64,000 nt of DNA from Plasmopara viticola (lineage: Eukaryota > Oomycota > Peronosporomycetes > Peronosporales > Peronosporaceae), in NCBI GenBank assembly GCA_001695595.3, contig MBPM02000013.1, positions 1 to 64,000 on the forward strand, in the 5' to 3' direction. Each line of letters opens with the position of its first letter. Within the stretch, counting starts at the first letter, position 1. Below the pieces are notes generated by a model, which saw nothing but the letters and a program-made list of their open reading frames with translations, was not told the origin of the DNA and ran no database searches. Positions 56,885 through 64,000 of this stretch are shown here, piece by piece. A program made the position numbers and the translations under genes.

Positions 56885-59731
56885 ATGGCACGCGCCGCGA
56901 CGACCACCAAGACCAAGAAGAAGCCGGCGGACTTTAAGCAGCCCAAGCGCAAGGTGGGCCGCCGCATTGCACCTGCATCCAACGTCACACAAGTAGGCAT
57001 TGCATCGCGTCGCATCAACCTGCTAGAGCAGTCAATACTGAAGAGCAAAGTAGATACAGCGCAGCTGACACACCGGCATCTGGCGCTCTCCGAACTGCTA
57101 CAGCAGGTGGGCCATTATAACGCTCACGTGCGCCAGCGTGCGCTACAGGGAATTAAAGAATTGGCAACACAGAATGCAGCAGATAATATGCGCGCCAACG
57201 CATCAGTGCTGCTTGAGCGCTTCTTGCCTACGCTACAGGACGAAGAGGCCGTTGTGCGCGAGACTGCGATCCAAGTGTGGAAAGCCATTCTCCCGGTTCT
57301 TCGGACCAACTTGACCCCTTTTGCCACACTCGTTACCACCTACTTGTGCAGCGGCTTGACGCATTTGCAAGTGGGCGTACGACAAGACGCGCTCAAGTCT
57401 ATCGGTGAGCTTGTAGACGTCGTGCCTGAATTATTTCGAGACAATGCGAGGCAAGATGCTTTGGCTCGATTACTGGAAAACTTTCGAGACTTGATTGCTG
57501 CAGTGCAGACGCAAGGGATTACGGTGAAAAACTCGTACAACTTGTTGCAGACCTCGGACCCCAAAAGAGTCTCGAAACGTAAAGACTACAAGACCAAGCA
57601 GAAGAGCAAGAATCTTAAAGCGCCTTCTGGCGCTTTGGCACTGCGATTTGCAGCACTCAAGGTGTTGCACAAGTTATTGCTGTCTGTGAGTAGAGGACCA
57701 ACTCAGGGCGACGCTATGACGGCCCCATCGGCTTGTGTGCCGTCAAGAAAGACCCTGTTGCTGTTTCCGACTCCGCACCTCTTGACAACGAGTTTGTTCG
57801 CTGTCTCATATATGACTACTAGTTCTGAAGACAAAGTTGGCGCTTCGTGGCAAGAAAAAGTGCGATTACTGTTGCCTGCACTTTTGGATTTGTGGCTCGA
57901 ATGTCTGGAAGAAAACTCCGATGCTCTATCTGACGTCCATGTGGAGCATATGAAATACATTGTAGAGTGTACAACTGCTGTGGTTGCTGCTAATACTGAA
58001 TGGCTGCGTGGTGACGTTGATGAAATGAAGAACGACGAGGTTTTCGTTGCTGCAATAAAACTGCGCGAGGAGCTTCTAGCCCCAGAGAATTTTCCCATGG
58101 TACCGAGTGCCAGTGCTTCTCTTGCGGCGTCGGATGGCTCATACGTGCTGTCGAAATGGCACGGTATGAATGTGGCTTTAGCAAAGTTGGCGTGTGTATT
58201 TTTAAGCCTACCTGCTTTTGTACCTACTCCTCACAAGAATATTGTACCGAGTAAGGAACTGGAACAACGTGTGTGCTCTTTTGTCGGCACAACTTTTGCC
58301 AAATACCAAGAAACAGCTGAGCTTCGTGCTGTAGCCAGTATGCAGAATGTGCTGAATTCACTTTTGGAAGTCGTGACGCTCATGTTAGCGTCTGCGTCGC
58401 AACGTAGGCAAACTTTTGAGGAGACGGCTATCGAACGAAGGCTCTTACTGGACGCGGTGACGCGTTTCTACGTGCAATGCACACCAAAGTCCGTTAGTTT
58501 TCGCAGTTGCACAGCATTTGTCGTCAAGCAACTCGACATTGCGCTCCGCGGACAGCAGCGTCAAGATCACAAGTTGGCGTGGCCCATGGTCATGCAGTGG
58601 GCGGTCTGTTGTGCCGACTTACTCGGTCAACTGGATCTACAGCACATGGAGTTGGGTCGACGTAGTCTGTTTTCCTTGATTGCCGTCTTCAAGCAGCTTC
58701 CTGTAGACTTGAAAAGTGGTGATCAGATGGACAGAGTGCTGGCAAACTTGTCTGCATTCTTCGATCTTGCAGCGGTGCCGTCTTCGTCTATGACAGAAGA
58801 CGAGAAGCAAAGAATGTTGGCGAAGACACGATTTGATGCACTAAATGAAGCAGATCAGATCGCATTTTTGGCACTTGTTTACCACCTTCCACGGTATCCA
58901 GTGCCTCTACTGCGTGCATTTGCAAGCTGCTGTAAGAGCTCGCGCATCTATCATGAGGCCAAGAAATATCTAGTGGATATTTTATTCCAGCGTCGCGATG
59001 TAATTGATCTTGCTCACATGGTAAGCTTTCTCGTCAGCACAGCGCTCGCTCCTATGAATGATGATGCCATGCAACAGCGTGAGCACCTGCAGCTTGTTGA
59101 TCACGTGTGCCGCACTTTTGCTGCCATGAATTTGGGGTTTTCGCTTTCAAAAATATTGGCGCCAACATTAGCGAAAGCTCAAGCACGTGAGGGAATGAAT
59201 GGAATGGAGCTTTACACACTAGCACTGTTGTATCGCACGTGCGTGTCGTCCGCTCTGTCTACGTCCAACAACGAGGTCCAACGCTTAGAAATTCCCTTGG
59301 AGATGGAACAAAATGTGGAGAGGTTGTGTTTCCAAATCATGACTTGTCACACTTCATTGTCATTCTCAGAGCAGAAAACAGAGGCTATCGAGGCTCGCGA
59401 GCAAGAGCGATTATTGGTTGATGCTTGTGTTTCGATTTTGGTTCTTGGCGAGTCGACCATCTTTCCAAACATTCTCGAAACACTTCTGGAGGCCCAGGAG
59501 CAAGCGACTATTCTGGTTCGCCAACTGCGTGTGGTTTTGGCACTCCTACGGACTCCAAATCTAGGAGGAGCATTTCGACGCCACCACAGTCAGATCGAGA
59601 AGCTGATACTTACAGTGGACCAGCAACACGCCGACGATGAAGATGTCATGCAGCTTCTTCGACAGCTGCGCGGAGACTTAAAGCTTCTTGCAGTAGGCCA
59701 GAGTACTTCAGGTGGGTCAAGTCCTTCGTAA
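56885..59731 (+). CDS. Ipi1/TEX10-like pre-rRNA processing protein, 948 aa, intact
   Basis: The protein opens with a basic tail (KKKPADFKQPKRKVGRR, residues 11-27), as in TEX10 and Ipi1. A helical HEAT/ARM-like region follows from about 63, with HYNAHVRQRALQGIKEL at 77-93. The stretch PFATLVTTYLCSGLTHLQVGVRQDAL (145-170), with the following GELVDVVPELF and LLENFRDLI, matches the Ipi1 N-terminal domain pattern. The remainder is leucine-rich and helical. In yeast and animals this protein belongs to the Rix1/PELP1 complex, which acts in the nucleolus and nucleoplasm on late 60S ribosome assembly. I chose the ATG at 56,885 (GCCATGG context): the frame continues four codons upstream but only from a TTG. 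There are no introns. It is a conserved housekeeping gene at the edge of repeat copy D. Confidence 0.88.
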   Translation: MARAATTTKTKKKPADFKQPKRKVGRRIAPASNVTQVGIASRRINLLEQSILKSKVDTAQLTHRHLALSELLQQVGHYNAHVRQRALQGIKELATQNAADNMRANASVLLERFLPTLQDEEAVVRETAIQVWKAILPVLRTNLTPFATLVTTYLCSGLTHLQVGVRQDALKSIGELVDVVPELFRDNARQDALARLLENFRDLIAAVQTQGITVKNSYNLLQTSDPKRVSKRKDYKTKQKSKNLKAPSGALALRFAALKVLHKLLLSVSRGPTQGDAMTAPSACVPSRKTLLLFPTPHLLTTSLFAVSYMTTSSEDKVGASWQEKVRLLLPALLDLWLECLEENSDALSDVHVEHMKYIVECTTAVVAANTEWLRGDVDEMKNDEVFVAAIKLREELLAPENFPMVPSASASLAASDGSYVLSKWHGMNVALAKLACVFLSLPAFVPTPHKNIVPSKELEQRVCSFVGTTFAKYQETAELRAVASMQNVLNSLLEVVTLMLASASQRRQTFEETAIERRLLLDAVTRFYVQCTPKSVSFRSCTAFVVKQLDIALRGQQRQDHKLAWPMVMQWAVCCADLLGQLDLQHMELGRRSLFSLIAVFKQLPVDLKSGDQMDRVLANLSAFFDLAAVPSSSMTEDEKQRMLAKTRFDALNEADQIAFLALVYHLPRYPVPLLRAFASCCKSSRIYHEAKKYLVDILFQRRDVIDLAHMVSFLVSTALAPMNDDAMQQREHLQLVDHVCRTFAAMNLGFSLSKILAPTLAKAQAREGMNGMELYTLALLYRTCVSSALSTSNNEVQRLEIPLEMEQNVERLCFQIMTCHTSLSFSEQKTEAIEAREQERLLVDACVSILVLGESTIFPNILETLLEAQEQATILVRQLRVVLALLRTPNLGGAFRRHHSQIEKLILTVDQQHADDEDVMQLLRQLRGDLKLLAVGQSTSGGSSPS

Positions 59732-60040
59732 AAGTTCTCAGGGCACTGGTTCACTTCGTCCACTTGCGTCTTCTTTTCTGCCACCTTTCGTGCGGACCGA
59801 ACTTTTCGTCTTGTCAAAGCTAAAAATCAGTCGAAACAATGGTGGTGCTGGCTGCATGACAATTGGTCCGAAGGATACTTTTCACTCTTCCAAGTGAGGT
59901 CTCGGCAAGTAGCTTAGTGATCGTGTTCAAAGATAACCCTTTGGTATGAATAGTGGGGCACGAAGCTGTTTCTTGTTCACTTGTCCATTCCATTTTCTTA
60001 ACTTTCAGGCTTGCAAATGAGACGTCCGCCCATCTCATTT

Positions 60041-60118
60041 GGCTTTACCACACACACTTTAGAGTTGCGGTGACGTTGTCGACCATCACTGCAACTTTAA
60101 AGAGTGTGTGGTAAAGCC
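60041..60118. repeat. strong hairpin downstream of the Ipi1/TEX10-like gene
   Basis: Arms 60,041-60,073 and 60,086-60,118 are 33 bp each with three mismatches, around a 12-base loop. It lies about 310 bp after the stop codon. It may be in the 3' untranslated region, be a small MITE, or be a small-RNA precursor. The sequence alone does not decide. Confidence 0.8.
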
Positions 60119-60309
60119 CTAGCGTGACGAACTCGTAGAGGTCATGCATGACTCGAGTATGAGAAGTACCCGTACATAAAATGTTTAAACAAAAACAGTA
60201 TATCTGGTTAAATTGTATTTACTAATTTTAAGAAAGAATATATTTGGGACGCATAGTACTTCTTAGACCGAAGCATACACGATTATTAGACCTGACAGAG
60301 CGATTATAA

Positions 60310-60693
60310 TAAATACATATCGAGACTTCAACAGGTTTCACGCTCTCTTAATTGTGCCTTCTTTGGCTTTGCTCTTCGTTCATTGTCAATTGCGCTCTCT
60401 GCCGTAGCCCAGTGAACCTCGTACTTGACGGTTGGCCCGTGTCTGGTACTTCTTTGCTAGCTCTAATATCAAATCCAAACTATTCATAACGGTACCAGTA
60501 CACAATAATAGTATATGCGTGAAGCAAAGCTTTTATACTCTTTACTGGTGACAGAGCGGAAAACTATACTACTAGTACGCTAGTGACATTGAAGGTACGA
60601 CGCTACGGTAAGTTAAAAATTGATTGGCCGCCATTAAAAAAAACACAAACCAGATATTTCGGATACTCCCCAACAAGTCAGGTCATCAACTCC
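60310..60693 (+). promoter_or_regulatory. 5' flank of the intact effector, with shared TGATTGGCCG element
   Basis: TGATTGGCCG is at 60,621-60,630, 64-73 bp before the ATG. AATAATAGTATATGCGTGA (60,506-60,524) is also found upstream of the pseudogene at 43,297. No certain transcription start can be placed. Confidence 0.5.
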
Positions 60694-62580
60694 ATGCGCG
60701 GCGCATTCTACGTAACGACTGCGCTTCTCATTACGAACAGCATCCGGACAACTGCCGAGTCCAATCAAACTGGACACCGACCAACGTCCCACCATGACGG
60801 TGTGGTACCGGGTAGTATGGAAACTGAGTCATCGCCTAGAAGATTCCTTCGGGGCAGCCGTGAACAACACGATGACTTGGCATTCAACGCGGCCGATGAA
60901 GAGCGTATGCCGGAAGCCTCCACGAGGATCATTGGGGATTCTCTCACTTCAGTGAGCGAGGAGGTGCTAGATACCGTGAGGAAAGCTGTCCATCTAAGCT
61001 TTGATCTAAATGCTCCACCGGAAGAGATTCCAACGGGTGCATTGGAGGCATACAACATTTTACGAAACAAGGACTCTCGCACGTATACCGCTAGCGATAT
61101 TGAAGCTCTGAGTAGTCGTCCTAGTAACAAACGCACCGCTGAAGCGCTAACGAATTCGGACAAGGCCTCGGGCTCCGCCATTTCAAATAAAGGTGCAGTT
61201 CCTCGACCAAAGAGATTGCGCAAAAGTGCTTATTTAGGGGAAATGGAGGCACAAAGCAGCACCGGTCGTGGCAAGATGACGGCCACGCCGAGTATTTTGA
61301 GTGTTGAAGACAGAAAAGTTCACAATTCGTATCTCGAACATCTGAAACGCAAGTCGGCAGGATTTGAACCAACAGAACTAGAGATGAAAAAGTTACTTCG
61401 GTTGTTAGGTCGGGTAAACGATTCGAGACCTAACGTCAGTTCGGTGTACAAACGTGAAATCGAGAAGTGGAAGAGAATGGATTTTGAAAATTTGAAAAAG
61501 CTCGTGTTCGATTCTACGCCAGTTCCGGGGGAACCTTTGAAGAAAATGCTGACGCTATCTTTGGCGGAGCATAACGAGATACAGCTTTGCTTTTTGCGAT
61601 TACTGCGTCTTAAACGGTGGGTACGCATGTACCGAGACTTTTTCAGCTTTTGTCTGTCCAACCATCAAGTCTGTGGCAAGTTTGATCCCGAATCGACGCT
61701 TCTAGTAGAACTTCGGGTGATGGAAAAGGCCAAATCTGGCACCAAAGTGGGTAAGAAATCCACTAGGTCGCGGTTGAAGAAGACTAAAGTGACGAGCGCA
61801 GAAAGGAAACTGTTCATTGCTGTGGTGGTTGCCGTGGAAAAGGCTAATCTAAGTGAGTCTGACAAAATGGCCTGGTACCAGGTTCTCGATCTGGTATATC
61901 GAGACGATGCTCAACTCATACCTCCAAATCTTGCTGCTCATATTGCCGAGATCTCAAATGGTCAAAGCGGCGAACAATTGAAGAATCTTGTATTGAAAAC
62001 ACCGCTAAAAACTGATAGGGACGAGTGGTCGAACGACAGACAAAAGATTACCAAACTTCTGGAAGAGGCGACAAAGCGAGTGCAGAAGACGAAAAAGCGA
62101 CGCAAGAAGGCTGTTAAAGCTGAAGTCGAAGAGTCTACATTCACGGAAATTCGCGAGAATTTTATGAAATATTCAGGCTTTCTTTATGAACCGACGCTTG
62201 AAGCGACGCAGAAGATGTGGAATATGGCCCGTTGGAAGGTCAAGCCTAATCCGCAAGCAAATATTAAGGCAGGCTTGACTTTAAAAGAGTATGTGTGTCG
62301 TTTGGATCGAGAAAAATTGGAAAAGGCATTGGGCCCGGATCGAGTTCGTGCAGCTCTTCTGTCGGAAGCAGGTCAGAAAGATCCGCTGCTAGAACTCAAG
62401 ACCGAATATCTTGTGTTGCTGCTTCAGACGTACGACCAGTTTTACTCGTTTTTCATGAAAAATCGTTCAAAGTTACCTAGTATGTGGTTTACTAAGAGCC
62501 GTCCAGAGAAAGAGACTAGAACAAGCATCAGACGGGATCAGCTTTTAGACCGAGTGCAAAAACGCCAAAAAACTTCTTAA
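60694..62580 (+). CDS. RxLR-dEER effector, intact, 628 aa
   Basis: A paralogue of the 19,113-20,990 gene. The signal peptide is residues 1-21, RFLR is at 50-53 and DEER at 68-71. The same duplicated C-terminal architecture is present: the first unit ends in YRDFFSFC (313-320) with a second cysteine at 327, and AWYQVL lies at 393-398. The second unit runs from about 484 to 596. In this paralogue the second unit reads YDQFYSFF (580-587), without either cysteine. A strong basic cluster, KTKKRRKKAVK (465-475), may be a nuclear localisation signal. The frame extends 37 codons upstream, but only from a GTG. The ATG at 60,694 starts the signal peptide and matches the start of the paralogue. Host target and activity are unknown. 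Confidence 0.93.
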   Translation: MRGAFYVTTALLITNSIRTTAESNQTGHRPTSHHDGVVPGSMETESSPRRFLRGSREQHDDLAFNAADEERMPEASTRIIGDSLTSVSEEVLDTVRKAVHLSFDLNAPPEEIPTGALEAYNILRNKDSRTYTASDIEALSSRPSNKRTAEALTNSDKASGSAISNKGAVPRPKRLRKSAYLGEMEAQSSTGRGKMTATPSILSVEDRKVHNSYLEHLKRKSAGFEPTELEMKKLLRLLGRVNDSRPNVSSVYKREIEKWKRMDFENLKKLVFDSTPVPGEPLKKMLTLSLAEHNEIQLCFLRLLRLKRWVRMYRDFFSFCLSNHQVCGKFDPESTLLVELRVMEKAKSGTKVGKKSTRSRLKKTKVTSAERKLFIAVVVAVEKANLSESDKMAWYQVLDLVYRDDAQLIPPNLAAHIAEISNGQSGEQLKNLVLKTPLKTDRDEWSNDRQKITKLLEEATKRVQKTKKRRKKAVKAEVEESTFTEIRENFMKYSGFLYEPTLEATQKMWNMARWKVKPNPQANIKAGLTLKEYVCRLDREKLEKALGPDRVRAALLSEAGQKDPLLELKTEYLVLLLQTYDQFYSFFMKNRSKLPSMWFTKSRPEKETRTSIRRDQLLDRVQKRQKTS

Positions 62581-63260
62581 CCGATACATTTGCGCATAGG
62601 AAGAAAGACCGACACGCTTTTGAATCCGTAAATCATACATTGTATCTGTTGCACGCACTTATCGCTCTTTCTTACCGTCTTACGCATTTTGCGCTTTACT
62701 AACAGATAGTGCAGCAGTTGCAGCAAATAATACGTTTTGTGTGCACCGGAATAGTCGCTGGAAGCTTAAATTTTTCAAGATGATTATTGCTGGCTCCTTA
62801 TGCTGATAATCAATACCTATTGGTTAGCATCTCTTCATATTCTTGCATAGAACTAACTTGCTTTATAAGTGCAAGACGTCGATGAAAGATTTGCGGATAA
62901 ACAAAAGACTTAAGTAATAACGCGCATACAGAGGACAAAAGTTTAAGTCGGTGGAAGGCACCGTAGACAATCCCTAGATTTACGTAAATGAGGCATGCAA
63001 TAGACCCAGGACTTACTATTCAAAGCCAGCCTTTCAAAATTGAAGCTCGACTTTATCTAACGGCCAGTCATTAAGCAATTTCTACTAGTATAATGATCCT
63101 CAGGCACGATTTACATTTCTGTTAGCGTTTCAATACCTAATGTTCTTTGTCTTATAAAACTAATGAGCCATAATGTTCATCAAGACTTTGAACTTTCTGA
63201 GTATACAAGTCTAAAAAATTCTTGAAACTTGCTGTCCATCGAACATCACGGTAGTGACCA
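62581..63260 (+). repeat. effector 3' flank shared with 45,240-45,730
   Basis: Similarity to the sequence after the 43,297-45,238 pseudogene continues past the stop codon. GTTGCACGCA near 62,649 matches 45,246, and CTCGACTTTATCTAACGGC near 63,046 matches 45,583. There is no gene. A short block at 62,800-62,950 belongs to the downstream repeat listed at 21,140. Confidence 0.6.
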
Positions 63261-63648
63261 GTGTCACTTTTTTCTTTAAATTTACGCAACATTTGTACAG
63301 CAACACAACATTAAGGAAGGCGACAAATACGACACGATTGAAAAGCTTGTTTGAAAATACAATGCCTAGGTCAGCCAACGGTCTCGTTGCCTGCACCTAG
63401 CACAGATTCGATATTTGATACAAAACAATCTAACAAATTAAGGTCATGGTGCGCGGAATTCAGCGTAAAAACGCCATGCTATCGTTGACGACTCTTTCGC
63501 CCGCAGAAAACACTAATGCCGTGTGCTTTGATCACCGGATGCTTAAATTAATAGAAATATTGGCCTTCCGGTTCATAATGGCTATATAACACTGACATTT
63601 GAATAGACAGAAGATTCGTGCTTTTTCTTCGAGGTCCGAACTCTACTT

Positions 63649-63843
63649 GTGAGCCTGTTGCTATTTCGTTGTGCGATCGATCCCTTGATTTTACGCTACG
63701 TGCTTTCCCAATATATACCATATAGTTTAGAGCAAAAGGAATATCTGGCGATCCTCTGCGACAAAGGGAATGATAGCATGGCTGTGCGTGGGAGTGGTGA
63801 TGTGTTAACGGGTACAGATACGTTAGTAAACGGATATAACTAG
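63649..63843 (+). pseudogene. possible LINE reverse transcriptase scrap
   Basis: A 64-codon frame from GTG reads LLLFRCAIDPLILRYV, which resembles the 'LLF..aIDPLlR' stretch of LINE RTs. It is followed about 25 residues later by a poor match to the catalytic box. No other RT motif is attached. It could be chance. Confidence 0.25.
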
Positions 63844-64000
63844 GATGTTAAAGATTTGTGGTTGGTTTATACAGTAAAGCAGTGGCAATACACAAGTTGG
63901 ATAATATAATCGGTCCAGCTTCCAGTCGGCCTTCGATTTGTTGAAAGAAATCACCGCGTCACGCTACGCTTTAGCGAAAAAAATGTTAACAGGGAAAATA

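Noticed and set aside
60583..60693. Longer start for the second effector, adding 37 residues
   Set aside because: The upstream codon is GTG and the extension would bury the signal peptide. The paralogue starts at the matching ATG.
63846..63989. A second LTR at the right edge, because TGTTAAAGATT resembles the copia LTR start and TGTTAACA occurs 140 bp later
   Set aside because: Similarity stops after about a dozen bases, the right end does not match the LTR end, and no polypurine tract or coding region is attached.
1..64000. rRNA, tRNA genes and CRISPR arrays
   Set aside because: No cloverleaf-like or rRNA sequence, and no array of regularly spaced short repeats, was noticed on reading. CRISPR is not expected in an oomycete.

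Overview
The window looks like a gene-poor, repeat-rich stretch of a plant-pathogenic oomycete genome, probably a downy mildew (Peronosporaceae). The main reason is two intact, intronless genes for secreted proteins with a signal peptide, an RxLR motif and a dEER motif at conserved spacing. Their first residues (MRGAFYV) recall Plasmopara RxLR proteins, but that is memory, not a search. Only three genes look intact: two RxLR effector paralogues (19,113-20,990 minus, 60,694-62,580 plus) and an Ipi1/TEX10-like ribosome-assembly gene (56,885-59,731 plus). The rest is transposons, broken gene copies and a large duplicated repeat.

Layout. 1-3,803: a Ty1/copia element with its 3' LTR. 3,804-5,420: a decayed LINE on the minus strand. 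5,531-13,100: repeat copy A, interrupted by a TIR element (5,566-6,796) that itself carries a short LINE-derived element (5,624-5,949). 13,100-19,100: flank of A, with an effector remnant. 19,113-23,548: a tandem pair of effectors, one intact and one pseudogene. 24,924-26,525: a second short LINE-derived element and an internally deleted LINE. 26,640-27,578: a broken Ipi1/TEX10 copy. 27,783-28,020: a copia RNase H scrap. 28,021-33,830: repeat copy B. 34,660-41,930: repeat copy C, inverted, with two insertions. 43,297-45,238: effector pseudogene. 45,240-49,560: inverted counterpart of the A flank, with another effector remnant. 49,560-56,720: repeat copy D, inverted. Then the intact Ipi1/TEX10 gene and the second intact effector.

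The window is therefore built from nested inverted duplications: A with D, and B with C. Effector genes and the Ipi1/TEX10 locus sit at their edges, so each has a decayed counterpart on the other side. The two intact effectors share an internally duplicated C-terminal region that I do not recognise as a named domain, and four family members share a TTGGCCG motif about 70 bp upstream of the start. Identity levels quoted below are estimates from reading the sequence, not computed alignments.
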